DNA of 64,000 bases from Pontibacter beigongshangensis (GTDB taxonomy: Bacteria > Bacteroidota > Bacteroidia > Cytophagales > Hymenobacteraceae): the NCBI RefSeq assembly GCF_014332515.1, contig NZ_VFSD01000009.1, positions 112,317 to 176,316 on the forward strand, given 5' to 3'. Each line of letters starts with the position of its first letter. The stretch's first letter is position 1. The notes beneath the pieces were generated by a model, which did no database searches, was not told the DNA's origin, and saw only the letters and a program-made list of their open reading frames with translations. The translations under genes were made by a program, and so were the position numbers. Positions 53,954 to 63,863 of this stretch are shown in pieces.

Positions 53954-53983
53954 CTCTGGGAGGGCTTTTTGATTAGCATAATT
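53954..53983 (+). repeat. Dispersed intergenic repeat, copy 21
   Basis: Forward copy: CTCTGGGAGGGCTTTTT then GATTAGCATAATT, preceded by gccgcagcagcagccatag. It is only 105 bases from copy 20 and in the same direction. Confidence 0.85.
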
Positions 53984-54661
53984 GCTTTAAGGAACGGATG
54001 TCTCTTCCGGGACCAGCCAAGTGTTGCAGGCCAGCCGGAAATAGCTGCTTATGCCTTGTATCCCAGAATCTTACAAATAATTTCCTGAGCCTTGTTGGCA
54101 GAAAAACACGCTGGCCTGTTGCTGATTAGCGCCGGCTGCCTGCAAGAATAATTGCGTCTTGTTTGTCAGGTAACAGGGGGCAACACTGCTTTGGGTAACG
54201 TAGACTGTTGAGCCTGAGGAGGATAGTGCCCAGGTAGTCACTCTTCTAAAAAGACAATCGGAAAGAAAACGAATGCCACTTATTTTCTCAGATTTATTCA
54301 AGTGCAGAAGTTCAACCGCAGGTAGGAAGGCATTTCTGTTGAATGCCAGCGCGGCAATTGTTTAAGCAACTGGCCTGAAAATCTGATTCTTTTAGAGGCC
54401 TTCTTTTCCGGCTAAAAATAGAGTCGGCCACACTCTTGTCACAACCATTGTTAACAGGCTTTCAGGGGGCGTATGTGGTTGAAAACAAGATTTTTAGTGC
54501 GATATAGTGACCGTGTTCTCTTTTAATACTTACCCTAGGCTTCAGTATTTACAGGAAACAAAAGCGGGTGAAAAGTTTTTTTTCTGCTCATTACCTTCAT
54601 CTCAATATACACGTAGAAGAATATTAGGTTCCCCCCTTATTCACTGAATAATAGTACAATT

Positions 54662-57600
54662 ATGCTGACCAACTACTACAGTCCCACCCTTGAGGATAGG
54701 AAAGAGACGAAGCGTGGACGCGTACTTAAATGGACGGTCATTGGTGTGCTCGTTCTGATCCTGGTAAGTGCTGTCATTTTCATATTTTATGAGATGCATA
54801 CTTCTAGATTACAGTCACGAGAGTTTTCTCGCTATGCTTCTTCTTTAAATTATAAACTTGTAGAAGGGCCAGGCAGCGAAATAGTTTACCCGGAAGGCGG
54901 CCCTTATGACCTGAGGCTTGGCTATGCGCATCTGCCGAAACTGTTGGAGAGGTCGCAGAAGAGTGGTTTGCAGATAGCCTCCCAGACTGCTTTTTCCCAG
55001 AGACTGAAATCCTATACCTCCCGCGGATACTTTGTGCCCTACCCCGAAAAAGCCCAGGCAGGGCTGCAAATTGCCGATGCGCAGGGAGACACTATTTATC
55101 GGTTTATGTACCCGAGGCGCGTGTATGCCAGCTTCGACTCCCTGCCATCGCTGCTGGTAAATGCGCTGCTGTTTATCGAGAACCGGGACTTGCTCAATCA
55201 GGAGAAGCCGTTTATGAATCCGGCTATTGATTGGGTGCGCTTTACCAAAGCCTCTATGCACGAAGCCGCCAGGCAGGTTGGGTTCGATTATAACACGATT
55301 GGCGGTAGCACGCTGGCTACCCAGATGGAGAAGTACCGTCATTCTCCGGCGGGGAGAACTTCCGATGCCAACGAGAAACTCCGCCAGATGGTATCGGCCA
55401 GTGTCCGGGTTTATCAGAATGGTCAGGAAACCTTGCCGGCTCGCCGGGAGCTGGTGCTCTCTTATATCAATTCTGTGCCACTGTCGGGAGCGCCCGGCTA
55501 TGGCGAGGTACATGGCATGGGAGATGGGCTTTGGGTGTGGTTTGGTGCTGAGTTTAACAAAATCAACCACCTGCTGCGCCTCCGGACCCCTGCAGGCGAA
55601 GCACTTGCAGAGCAGGGGCAGGCGCTGCGCCAGGTACTTTCGCTGATGATCGCACAGCGAAGACCTTCTTACTACCTGTCGCCCGAGGGGCACCAAGAGC
55701 TGAATGCGCTAACAGGCAGCTACCTTCGGCTGCTGGCAAAGAACGGGTATATAAGCCAGGAACTGCGCGATGCCGGCCTGGCGCAGGATGTACAGTTCCG
55801 GGACTTCGGCAACAACCCGGTGGTGGTGCCCCAGGAAACCAAAAAGGGAGTGCTCATGGTCCGCACCTACCTGTCCAGACTGATGAACAAGCCGCTTTAT
55901 GACCTTGATCGCATGGACTTGTCGGCAACCACCACGCTGCACAACAACTTACAGGAGCAGGTCAGCACCTACCTGAATCAGCTGACGGATCCGGAGTTTG
56001 CCACCACTGTTGGGGTGGTCGGAAAAAACATGCTGTCGGCTGATCATACGCGTGAGGTTATTTACAGCTTTACCCTGCTGGAGCGCACCCCACAAGGTAA
56101 CCTGGTGCGTGTGCAGACAGATAATACGAACCAGCCTTTTAATATTAACGAAAGCAGCAAACTGGAGCTTGGCTCTACCGCCAAACTACGCGTGCTGGTT
56201 ACTTATCTCGAAATAATTGCCGAGATCCACGAGAAATATGCCAGCCAGGAACTTCCGGCATTGCGGAAGGCCTTAAGCGAGTCGCCGGACAATTTGACCC
56301 GCTGGGTGCTGGGCTACCTGATGCAGGCAAAGGACAAGAGCCTGCAGGCTACACTTCATGCAGCCCTGGAGCGCCGGTATTCAGCCAGTCCGGGAGAGCG
56401 GTTTTTTACGGGTGGTGGCATGCACACCTTCCATAACTACCGCAACGAAGACAACGGGCGCAACCCCACCCTGCGGGAGGCTTTAATTAAATCCATCAAC
56501 CTGCCATTTGTGCGTGCTCTCCGCGATGTGGTGCGCTACACCATAAACCAGCAGGTGCCCAACAGTGCCCAGCTGCTGGCAGACAACCGGGATCCGCGCC
56601 GGAAGGAGTACCTGGCTCGGTTTGCTGATCGCGAAGCAAAAGTATTTATGCTGCGTTTCTGGCACAAGTACAAAGGCAAATCGCCGGACGAACGGTTTAG
56701 CCTGTTTGTGAGCGGCCTGCGGCAGCACCCGGTCCGGCTGGCGGCTGTGCACCGCTACCTTTACCCCGAAACAGATTCTGTGAGCTTCGGAAAGTTTCTG
56801 CGAGGCCGATTGCCAGATGAAAAGCTTTCGGAATCCCGGATTATGGAATTGTATCATCAGTATGGTCCTGATGCCTATAATTTGTCTGACCAAGGGTATA
56901 TTGCCCGTGCGCACCCGCTGGAGCTTTGGCTGCTGAAACACATGCGGCAACACCCCAGCACAGATTGGCCTGCTGTAGTGGAAGCCAGTGAGCACCAACG
57001 GCAGGAGGTATATGCATGGCTTTTCCGCACCCGCCATAAGCATGCACGCGACTCACGTATTCGGATCATGCTGGAGCTGGATGCCTTTGAGGACATTCAG
57101 CCGAGATGGCAACGGCTGGGTTACTCTTTCAATAAACTGGTGCCTTCGCTGGCCACTGCCCTGGGCTCCTCCGGCGACAGGCCGGAGGCGCTGGCGGAGC
57201 TGATGGGTATTATCATGAACAAGGGCGTGCGGCAACGGACATTGCGCATAGAGCAATTGCATTTTGCGGCTCAAACGCCTTACGAAACTCTACTGAGCCT
57301 CCAGCCCAACCATACGGAGCAGGTTATGGCACCGGAAGTGGCTACTGTGGTGCGGGAGGTGCTGCTGGAAGTAGTGGATGAGGGATCTGCACGCCGCTTG
57401 CAGGGCGGTTTTACTACGGCAGCGGGTGAGGTTCTGAAGCTGGGAGGCAAAACTGGTACCGGCGATAACCGTATCGTCACGCTCAGCTCCAGAGGGCATC
57501 GCATTTCCTCACGGTCTATTAACCGCACGGCCACCTTCGTTTTCTTTCTCGGAGATAACCACTTTGGTACACTCACCGCCTTTGTGCCAGGGCGCGAGGC

Positions 57601-57769
57601 AGAGAGCTTTCACTTTACTTCCTCGCTGCCGGTGCAGGTGCTGCGCGGCATGGCCCCCATCCTGACACCTTACTTGGAGCCAGACGCCAGTTCCCCGGTT
57701 GTACAGGAGGCGCCTCCCTTAGCGGTAAATGAGGAGCAACCTTCTACTGTGGCAGCACTGCCGTTATAG
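54662..57769 (+). CDS. PBP1A-like bifunctional transglycosylase/transpeptidase
   Basis: A cytoplasmic basic N-terminus is followed by one membrane segment (about 25-45). The GT51 transglycosylase domain has the catalytic Glu173 in FIENRDL, GGSTLATQMEKY and NEKLRQM. A transpeptidase domain follows, with Ser505-x-x-Lys508 (GSTAK) and Lys930-Thr-Gly-Thr933 (GGKTGTGD). It polymerises and probably crosslinks peptidoglycan. In GT51 motif 1 Asn follows Glu where Asp is usual. Between SxxK and KTGT there are over 420 residues, much more than in standard PBP1A, so the transpeptidase part holds a large insertion. At 1035 aa it is unusually long. It is a single gene. Confidence 0.88.
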   Translation: MLTNYYSPTLEDRKETKRGRVLKWTVIGVLVLILVSAVIFIFYEMHTSRLQSREFSRYASSLNYKLVEGPGSEIVYPEGGPYDLRLGYAHLPKLLERSQKSGLQIASQTAFSQRLKSYTSRGYFVPYPEKAQAGLQIADAQGDTIYRFMYPRRVYASFDSLPSLLVNALLFIENRDLLNQEKPFMNPAIDWVRFTKASMHEAARQVGFDYNTIGGSTLATQMEKYRHSPAGRTSDANEKLRQMVSASVRVYQNGQETLPARRELVLSYINSVPLSGAPGYGEVHGMGDGLWVWFGAEFNKINHLLRLRTPAGEALAEQGQALRQVLSLMIAQRRPSYYLSPEGHQELNALTGSYLRLLAKNGYISQELRDAGLAQDVQFRDFGNNPVVVPQETKKGVLMVRTYLSRLMNKPLYDLDRMDLSATTTLHNNLQEQVSTYLNQLTDPEFATTVGVVGKNMLSADHTREVIYSFTLLERTPQGNLVRVQTDNTNQPFNINESSKLELGSTAKLRVLVTYLEIIAEIHEKYASQELPALRKALSESPDNLTRWVLGYLMQAKDKSLQATLHAALERRYSASPGERFFTGGGMHTFHNYRNEDNGRNPTLREALIKSINLPFVRALRDVVRYTINQQVPNSAQLLADNRDPRRKEYLARFADREAKVFMLRFWHKYKGKSPDERFSLFVSGLRQHPVRLAAVHRYLYPETDSVSFGKFLRGRLPDEKLSESRIMELYHQYGPDAYNLSDQGYIARAHPLELWLLKHMRQHPSTDWPAVVEASEHQRQEVYAWLFRTRHKHARDSRIRIMLELDAFEDIQPRWQRLGYSFNKLVPSLATALGSSGDRPEALAELMGIIMNKGVRQRTLRIEQLHFAAQTPYETLLSLQPNHTEQVMAPEVATVVREVLLEVVDEGSARRLQGGFTTAAGEVLKLGGKTGTGDNRIVTLSSRGHRISSRSINRTATFVFFLGDNHFGTLTAFVPGREAESFHFTSSLPVQVLRGMAPILTPYLEPDASSPVVQEAPPLAVNEEQPSTVAALPL

Positions 57770-57837
57770 TTTTTTACAAGTTCAGGCTATGGCATAAACC
57801 TATACTTACACTTTTTAGAAAAACTGCGCTGACACAT

Positions 57838-57872
<35 letters not shown>

Positions 57873-57903
57873 CTTCAGGAGGGCAATTTTCATTCAAATA
57901 ATT
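57873..57903 (+). repeat. Dispersed intergenic repeat, copy 22
   Basis: Forward copy: CTTCAGGAGGGCAATTTT then CATTCAAATAATT, following the (CAG)10 tract. Confidence 0.8.
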
Positions 57904-58068
57904 TCCGTCAGAAGTGCTGCTTTGCTTTTAACCGCTTGAGTCTGTGTTTGCTGGCAAACTTCACCAGCGTTTGTACCTGGTATTCCTCTAGTTTGATTTT
58001 CAGAAAGGTTTGATGCTTGTAAAGCTGCCAGAAAGCATATCTGCCAGCATTTCTAATTTTGAAATTGT

Positions 58069-58095
58069 CGAAGCAGATTTTTTACATCTGCTTCG
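58069..58095 (-). terminator. Terminator of the phosphate-selective porin gene
   Basis: A 10-bp stem (58069-58078 with 58086-58095) has a 7-base loop, 2 bases beyond the stop codon. The minus-strand 3' side is AT-rich but the T run is interrupted. Confidence 0.7.
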
Positions 58096-58097
58096 GC

Positions 58098-59318
58098 TCA
58101 GATGCCTAATTCAAATTGTAGGGCGGCTCCCCAGGTGTTGGAGTTGCTGTTGGTGGGCTTATGGGTAAACGTGATGTAGGAGACATTGGCCTGCAATTTT
58201 ACCCGGTGGCGACGCAGGTATTTGGTTACTCCTGCCACATATGTCTCCTCCTGCCGCTCCACTGCCCTGATGGCTGCTGCCGGTGTTACGCGGGCATAGC
58301 GGCTGGCCAGCTCCAGGTTGTTTTTAAAAAGGTAACTTACCTGAAAGTTCTGCCCATTGCCGGTGATGATGTGGCGACTGTCGCCGGAGGCATTTAATGT
58401 AAAGGGGTTGTCGGTGCTGCGGGCCAAATGCTCGGCATAAACGGCAAAGCCACGGTATTTGAGCAGCCCGTCGAAGATGTAGGTGCGCAGGTCCCGCTCC
58501 TCATACAGGTCCCGCCCGATCTGCCCGCCCGCTCGGCGGGCCTTGCGGTTATGGCTCAAGCCTCCCGCCAGCGACAGTTTTACCTGCTCTTCCCGCTCCA
58601 GGTCTCCCTCAAAATAATCCCCCTCATTGGTGAACTTGCCCAAGGGTAGCAGCTCCAGCCTGCCGGTATAGGCCAGGCCCTTATTGGTGGTAATTACGTT
58701 GCGCCCCTCGCCGGAGGTCAGGGCACTTTTAATCATATAATAGAAGCCGCCCACATGGTTAGTATAGTGAGCCTGAAAACCAAAGTCACGGTCTATGTTA
58801 AAAGCGACGTTGACGATGGAACGGTCCACGAACTGCTGGTCGCCGGAAGAGATGACACGCTGCCGGTTGCCGGGCAGCTTGGTCTGGCCGAAGAAAAGCT
58901 GCAGCTGTGGCGTAGGGCGGTAGTAGATCACAGCATCGCGTACCACGTTGGGGCTGGTGTTAATGGCCGAGTTATCGCGCATGCTCCAATCCATATCGCC
59001 CCTGGAGAAGGAGAGCTGAACCAGGTACGTGAGCTTAGGGCTCAGCATAAACCCCTCGAGGCGCAGCCGGAGGCGCCTTACCCTTAGCTCAAAGTCGGAG
59101 TCTGCCTGGCTCAGGCTGGGCTGCGGGTCTGTATAATAGATGGCCCGGTTTTGTATCCGGAAGCGTAGGTTAAGCGAAAAAGCGCTGTCGGGAGCCGTAA
59201 TGCCTATGCCTCTTTTGAAGCTCAGGGAAGGGCCGCTTTGCACAGGAACCTGGGCCAGCGCAGGCGTTACCCCCCAGATTATAAACATAATAAAAGCACC
59301 AAGTAGTAGTTTTCTCAT
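58098..59318 (-). CDS. Phosphate-selective porin (OprO/OprP family)
   Basis: A signal peptide ends near ALAQ (residue 22), followed by an outer-membrane beta-barrel of about 380 residues. Family features are the early FSLNLRFRIQNRAIY segment, FELRVRRLRLRLEGFML and FGQTKLPGNRQRVISSGDQQFVDRS. Aromatic strand ends continue to the C-terminal ALQFELGI, the usual outer-membrane ending. It forms an anion (phosphate or pyrophosphate) channel in the family; specificity here is unproven. It is monocistronic with its own terminator. Confidence 0.88.
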   Translation of the reverse strand: MRKLLLGAFIMFIIWGVTPALAQVPVQSGPSLSFKRGIGITAPDSAFSLNLRFRIQNRAIYYTDPQPSLSQADSDFELRVRRLRLRLEGFMLSPKLTYLVQLSFSRGDMDWSMRDNSAINTSPNVVRDAVIYYRPTPQLQLFFGQTKLPGNRQRVISSGDQQFVDRSIVNVAFNIDRDFGFQAHYTNHVGGFYYMIKSALTSGEGRNVITTNKGLAYTGRLELLPLGKFTNEGDYFEGDLEREEQVKLSLAGGLSHNRKARRAGGQIGRDLYEERDLRTYIFDGLLKYRGFAVYAEHLARSTDNPFTLNASGDSRHIITGNGQNFQVSYLFKNNLELASRYARVTPAAAIRAVERQEETYVAGVTKYLRRHRVKLQANVSYITFTHKPTNSNSNTWGAALQFELGI

Positions 59319-59613
59319 GCAAGTCTACAGCTAGAGTCCGGTAATGGGATGGGTAAGGAGTATTTTGTTTTTACGGTAACTGGACTAACAGAGAGCTCAG
59401 CAGCCATTATTTGCTGCTAACCCTGCGTTGGCTTTCATTTTATCAGCATGATCAGGACCTTAGATCCGTCTCTATAATTTGCTGCTGTTTATAAACTGCC
59501 TGACAAGATGCCTTCTGGACACAAATGCAAAAGTTCTTTCAGGGGCAGATTTTTTTCAGCTTTTTGAAGAGTATTATTTTTTGTAAATTTATAGGAATAT
59601 TACTCAAAAAACT

Positions 59614-60327
59614 ATGTGTGGCCGCTATTCCGTCAACAATAAAAAAGTACCCAAAGAGCACCGTTTTGCTGCCCTGCTACAAGGGCTGGACTTTGAGCCC
59701 AACTTCGATGCCCGCCCGTCGCAGCAGCTGCCTGTAATCCTGCCCGATGCGCCCAAAGCCGTGCTGGCTACCTGGGCTTCGCCGGAAAAGGAACCTGATG
59801 GAAAGCCGACGCTGCCCTTTAATGTGCGCCAGGAGAACCTGCTGTTCATCCCGCGTTTCCGGCTGCTGTTGCCCCGCAACCGCTGTCTTGTTCCGGTAGA
59901 TGGATTCTTTGAATGGAAAGAGGTGGAGCCGGAGGAGGAGGCCACTGCTGCCGAGCCTCAGGAAGGGGCGGAGCTGGACCTGTTTGGCAACCCGGTTCTG
60001 AGCAAAGGGGAGCGGAGCCGCCTTAAGAAAGTGAAGCCGCCCAAGCACAAGTACCGCTTTACCATGAAAAATGAAGAACCCTTCGGCCTGGCTGGCCTTT
60101 GGCGCGAAGGCCTGAACCTGGCTACCGGAGAAGTCGCGCCGTATTTCAGTATTATCACCACCAGTGCCAATAGTGCCGTAGCCCCTTACCACGACCGCAT
60201 GCCGGTTATCCTTAGCCCCGAGAGTGAGCAAACCTGGCTCAACAACCACCTCCAGGAAAAGCAGTGGTACGAGGTGCTAAAGCCTTACGATAGCAAGAAA
60301 ATGGCGGTAGCCTCTATTACTGACTGA
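59614..60327 (+). CDS. SOS response-associated peptidase (SRAP, YedK/HMCES-like)
   Basis: Binds and shields abasic sites in single-stranded DNA by forming a covalent link through its N-terminal cysteine. Cys2 (MCGRYS), Asn70 and Glu74 (FNVRQEN), PVDGFFEWK and His193 (YHDRMPVIL) are all in place. An acidic and basic insertion of about 40 residues (EEEATAAEPQEGAEL ... VKPPKHK) lies between the two halves, longer than in YedK. At 237 aa it is otherwise normal. It is monocistronic; no LexA box was recognised. Confidence 0.92.
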   Translation: MCGRYSVNNKKVPKEHRFAALLQGLDFEPNFDARPSQQLPVILPDAPKAVLATWASPEKEPDGKPTLPFNVRQENLLFIPRFRLLLPRNRCLVPVDGFFEWKEVEPEEEATAAEPQEGAELDLFGNPVLSKGERSRLKKVKPPKHKYRFTMKNEEPFGLAGLWREGLNLATGEVAPYFSIITTSANSAVAPYHDRMPVILSPESEQTWLNNHLQEKQWYEVLKPYDSKKMAVASITD

Positions 60328-60339
60328 GCTTCGTTCCTG

Positions 60340-60505
60340 AATTTTTTGAATGAAAACAACTATCCAGTTGTTTCTGCCGCTGCTGCTGTTGTTATAGAGG
60401 CGGGATTCGGCAGGATGGAGTAAAACAGGGAATAACGTTATCTATTGCAGTAGCGGCAGCGGCAAAGCGAAAGATATCCGGAGGGCCTTATTGATTGAAA
60501 TAATT
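60340..60505. mobile_element. Inverted pair of the dispersed repeat (unit D, 166 bp, MITE/REPIN-like)
   Basis: The right end is a clear forward copy (60476-60505). The left end is a diverged reverse copy (60340-60366: AATTTTTTGAATG then AAAACAACTATCCAG). Inside, TTTCTGCCGCTGCTGCTG on the left mirrors CAGTAGCGGCAGCGGCAAAG on the right, so the inverted arms are long. Confidence 0.65.
60476..60505 (+). repeat. Dispersed intergenic repeat, copy 23
   Basis: Forward copy: ATCCGGAGGGCCTTATT then GATTGAAATAATT, preceded by cagtagcggcagcggcaaag. Confidence 0.8.
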
Positions 60506-60623
60506 CTGCCTTGCAGATAAAATGGGCCTCTCTAACCGTCGAACCTGTTTTCTCTCTTCGTGTTTTCTTCCCTATTTCCCCATATCAGGTGGCAACCTGC
60601 TTCAGGCTGGGACACCGCTACAA

Positions 60624-60658
60624 AAAAGAGCAGCCTCTATTGGAGTGGCTGCTCTTTT
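60624..60658 (-). terminator. Terminator of the PRC-barrel gene
   Basis: A 12-bp perfect stem (60624-60635 with 60647-60658) has an 11-base loop, ending in a six-T run on the minus strand. Confidence 0.88.
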
Positions 60659-60677
60659 AATATGTCGTGTGGTAAGC

Positions 60678-61478
60678 CTACTGGTCCAGCGCTCTTTTTT
60701 TCATCAGAATAAATTCCTCTTCCGTAATGGAGCCTCTTTTTCGGAGGCCTTCGAGCCGCTCGATAGTGGCAATAGAGTCTTCTACTGATTTGGGGCCGCT
60801 GCTGGCATGGCGCAAATCCGAGGTGGTGTCTGTTCTCTCATAATCGCTGGTGGTGTAGGTGCCTTCCTGGTTTACATCACGGTCAGTTCGGGGAAAGGCC
60901 CTGCCATGGTCTGCATCGGGATCGGTTGAAGTAAACTGGCTGCTCCGGTTATAGTCCTGGTCGGAGGTATAGAAACGGTTCGCGTCGTAGTCTGCACTAT
61001 CATAAAAATCGTCTGAGATAACGCGTTGTTCGGTCCGGTCACTTTTAATCGACTCGTCGAATTCCCGGCTGTAGGTTTCAGAAGTTTCAGGGAAGGTGGC
61101 GTTTTGAGAATGCTGTACGAAATCCCGGATCGCAAACTCGTAGTCTTCTGAAACATGGTCGCCTGTGTACAAGGGATACCTGCTGATGGACCGGGAGTCG
61201 AGGAAAGACACAAACACATTCTTGCCTCGCTTATCGAGCGCTGCCGCGCCTATAGGTATTAAGGTATGCTGGTCTTTGTCGGTGCCGAAGAATTTGTTTT
61301 CGGCAAGTACGGCCAGGTACCGTACTTTCATGAGTTGTGGGTCCACCACCAGGTCTTTTACGGTGCCCAGGACTTCGCCATCGGCGCCTACCACGCGCCA
61401 GCCCACCACATCAGTACTATCTTTTGCTACTTTGTAATCGCTCATTTCGCGAAGCAGCATCAGGCGTTTATCTTTCAT
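60678..61478 (-). CDS. PRC-barrel domain protein with C-terminal SHOCT motif
   Basis: The N-terminal half is a PRC-barrel fold (VVGWRVVGADGEVLGTVKDL, LAVLAENKFFG, LIPIGAAALD), found in adaptor and stress proteins. The middle is acidic, polar and probably disordered (SDQDYNRSSQ, TDPDADHGRAF). The last 35 residues (IERLEGLRKRGSITEEEF) are a SHOCT motif, a short helix pair that often sits at the ends of membrane or stress proteins. At 266 aa it forms an operon with the small membrane protein 33 bases upstream. Function unknown. Confidence 0.82.
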   Translation of the reverse strand: MKDKRLMLLREMSDYKVAKDSTDVVGWRVVGADGEVLGTVKDLVVDPQLMKVRYLAVLAENKFFGTDKDQHTLIPIGAAALDKRGKNVFVSFLDSRSISRYPLYTGDHVSEDYEFAIRDFVQHSQNATFPETSETYSREFDESIKSDRTEQRVISDDFYDSADYDANRFYTSDQDYNRSSQFTSTDPDADHGRAFPRTDRDVNQEGTYTTSDYERTDTTSDLRHASSGPKSVEDSIATIERLEGLRKRGSITEEEFILMKKRALDQ

Positions 61479-61511
61479 ATCTTTATCGTTAAAAAACTTC
61501 CTTTATTTTAT

Positions 61512-61709
61512 TTAAACAATTGCACCATAGTGAGGCTTTGCCGAAGCCAGTGCCATCATCCCGGGTGGAGCCGTCGGAGCCAGAACGCCGATCTGGTTCG
61601 TGTCTTTCATATACTCATACACGACCCAGCCAATAATGACTAAGAGTATGACGAGGAGTATCCAGGGCCATACAGGCTTTTTTTTACGTTCGATTTCTAT
61701 TTCTGCCAT
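61512..61709 (-). CDS. Small single-span membrane protein
   Basis: A 65-aa protein with an acidic/basic N-terminus (MAEIEIERKKK), one membrane segment (WPWILLVILLVIIGWVVY) and a proline/alanine-rich tail. The short gap to the PRC-barrel gene suggests shared expression. No family name can be given. Confidence 0.75.
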   Translation of the reverse strand: MAEIEIERKKKPVWPWILLVILLVIIGWVVYEYMKDTNQIGVLAPTAPPGMMALASAKPHYGAIV

Positions 61710-62161
61710 AAGAGTACTGTTGGTTTCATAATTTTATTTTGCGCCCTCGCCTTGTTCGTTCAGGCACAGCGACATATTCATTACGCCCAAATCATATTTT
61801 ACGTTGGAGCAAGGCCATATTTGCTGGTGGGCGCCTGCCGGTATTATTTTTTGGGAGTACACCGTATACCCAGCGCAGCATAATTTTGCCTGCTGACATA
61901 ATTTTAAGGAGTATGTATTTGTGTCGATACAATAAATCACCTACATTTCTGATCTCTATGTTCAGTGCTTACCTCAGAAAGACTCTGCTCTGGCCGGTTA
62001 GTCTGCTCAGGCGGGTGCGTGTCACAGATTGAGTTTCGGCTCTCATCTTCCAACTACACGTAAAGCTGTGCTCACCTCGGGGAGCGGACGCCGCTGACAG
62101 ACCCTAAATCAGCATACAGGAGTATCAGAATTTTTTAAATTTAAATTATAACCAACTATAA
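61710..62161. other. Divergent intergenic region
   Basis: It lies between the small membrane protein gene and the DUF808 gene. No gene, repeat copy or consensus promoter was recognised. Confidence 0.45.
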
Positions 62162-63079
62162 ATGGCTTCAGGATTGCTTGCATTGTTAGATGACGTGGCG
62201 GCATTGGTAAAGGTTAGCGCGGCTAGCCTGGATGATGTGCCTGCACAGGTAGCAAAAACTACAGGGAAAGTGTCTGGTATCGTGATTGACGATGCTGCTG
62301 TGACGCCTAAATATGTGGTTGGGCTCGATCCTGCGCGTGAGCTTTCTATTATTTTCCGGATCGCTAAAAAGTCTCTTATCAACAAACTGCTGATCTTAAG
62401 TCCGGCGGCCCTGCTGCTGGGTTTTTTTGCGCCATGGGCAATCGGGCCCATCTTAATGCTCGGAGGGGCTTACCTATGCTACGAAGGCTTTGAAAAGGTC
62501 CATTCCATGTTCAGCAAAAAGCACGGCGGCGGCCACGATCATGCTGCAGAGGGCCTGAAGGTTATTACGCCGGAAGAACTGGAAAACACAAGAGTGAAAG
62601 GGGCCGTCCGTACCGACATGATTCTGTCTGCGGAAATTGTTGCCATAACCTACGCCACTGTGGCCGATAAAACATTGATGACTCAGATAGTGGTCATGCT
62701 CTGCGTAGCCATTTTTATTACGCTGGCAGTTTATGGGTTTGTAGGCCTGATCGTGAAGGCCGATGACATTGGCGTACACATGGCAAAAGAGAAACACCAT
62801 CCGCAGGTCAGGCAAATAGGTCGCGGTATTGTAAAACTCATGCCGAACTTTCTGGTGATCCTCAGCTACATCGGTACAGCTGCCATGCTTTGGGTGGGAG
62901 CAGAAATAATAGCCCACGGAATTCCGTTCACCAGCCATGCCCTGCACCAGTTGGATGAGTCTTTGGCCCATATTCCGGCCCTTGGCTGGTTTGTAAAGGT
63001 TTTAGTAAGCGCTTTAGGAGGATTAATCCTGGGTGCTGTTATTGATCAGATCGTTAAACTCGTACGCAGGATTATCTAG
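62162..63079 (+). CDS. DUF808/YedI family membrane protein
   Basis: Starts MASGLLALLDDVAALVKVSAASLDD, the typical N-terminus of the YedI/DUF808 family, followed by VVGLDPARELSIIFRIAKKSL. Five or six hydrophobic segments are spread over the remaining part, with a short His-rich loop (KKHGGGHDHAAEG) after the second. At 305 aa it is of normal length. The family is an inner-membrane protein of unknown function. It is monocistronic. Confidence 0.9.
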   Translation: MASGLLALLDDVAALVKVSAASLDDVPAQVAKTTGKVSGIVIDDAAVTPKYVVGLDPARELSIIFRIAKKSLINKLLILSPAALLLGFFAPWAIGPILMLGGAYLCYEGFEKVHSMFSKKHGGGHDHAAEGLKVITPEELENTRVKGAVRTDMILSAEIVAITYATVADKTLMTQIVVMLCVAIFITLAVYGFVGLIVKADDIGVHMAKEKHHPQVRQIGRGIVKLMPNFLVILSYIGTAAMLWVGAEIIAHGIPFTSHALHQLDESLAHIPALGWFVKVLVSALGGLILGAVIDQIVKLVRRII

Positions 63080-63737
63080 AGGGCAGCTACCAAAACATTT
63101 TCTGAACGAAGCGAAGATTAGCAGGTACCGTGATAGCAGCATTGCTAGCGGATAGGAAGGTACCAGATCCAACGTGTCGCTCTACTACTTAGCATCCTGC
63201 CGGCACAATCCTTCTAATTTAGGATCTGCCTGTAGGCAATTGAGAAAATTATTCTAATCAAAAAGCCCCTCCGGAGGTATTGTAGGCTGTGGCCGCTCAG
63301 CTTGCAGTTAGCTTGAGAGATTTGTTTTATCAGGCGCATGACCTGTTGTATAGCCAGGCAAGACGTTAAATTTAAGATTATGCTTTCCCACTTTCCCCGA
63401 AGGACTCGATAAAATTACTTCCTGTTTCCTGATGCGCCATAATTTCTGATTCCGTTCAGATAAGGCGATGCCGGTAGGTGAGGACTAACTGAAAGCAATA
63501 AGTTGGTGGTAGGAGTGGAGCTCGGTGCAGCTGTTTATTGGAGGCATTAAAAACGTTATCTAGAAAGACACAGTGATCTAGAACTTACTTGTACCAGGAA
63601 ATGTAAAACCATGCCACGCGAGAATCTTAAAATTAAAAGATCTGATTTTACCCATTGATACCAAGCTGGTTACACGGTCCCGCAACAAATAAACACCTGT
63701 TTTCGAAGATCATATTAATAAAATCCTCGGTTAGCGC
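63080..63737. other. Intergenic region before the rRNA promoters
   Basis: It contains dispersed repeat copy 24 (63247-63277). No gene was recognised. Confidence 0.5.
63247..63277 (-). repeat. Dispersed intergenic repeat, copy 24
   Basis: Reverse, near-consensus copy: AATTATTCTAATC then AAAAAGCCCCTCCGGAGG. Confidence 0.92.
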
Positions 63738-63767
63738 TTGCGAATAAGAAACAAATTCCTACCTTTG
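63738..63767 (+). promoter_or_regulatory. rRNA promoter P1 (TTG-N19-TACCTTTG)
   Basis: TTG at 63738-63740 and TACCTTTG at 63760-63767 are 19 bases apart, an exact Bacteroidota sigma-A promoter. It is followed by gcatccc as in P2. Confidence 0.85.
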
Positions 63768-63832
63768 CATCCCGTTACAGAAGAAGCCAAAAGGGCTAAC
63801 CTGAAAACAAAAAATTAATTTTGAGAATAAAT

Positions 63833-63863
63833 TTTGCATTTGCGAAAAACATTCTTACCTTTG
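63833..63863 (+). promoter_or_regulatory. rRNA promoter P2 (TTTG-N19-TACCTTTG)
   Basis: TTTG at 63833-63836 and TACCTTTG at 63856-63863 are 19 bases apart. The downstream gcaatccc matches P1, so the two are a duplicated promoter. Confidence 0.85.

Larger units (their letters stand above)
53668..54661. other. 1-kb intergenic region with two repeats
   Basis: It holds a hairpin near the GNAT leader and forward copies 20 and 21. The frames across it lack any family pattern. The last 150 bases before the PBP gene are AT-rich, but no exact consensus promoter was seen. Confidence 0.5.
60328..60677. other. Convergent intergenic region
   Basis: Occupied by repeat unit D and the terminator at 60624-60658. 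No gene was seen. Confidence 0.55.
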
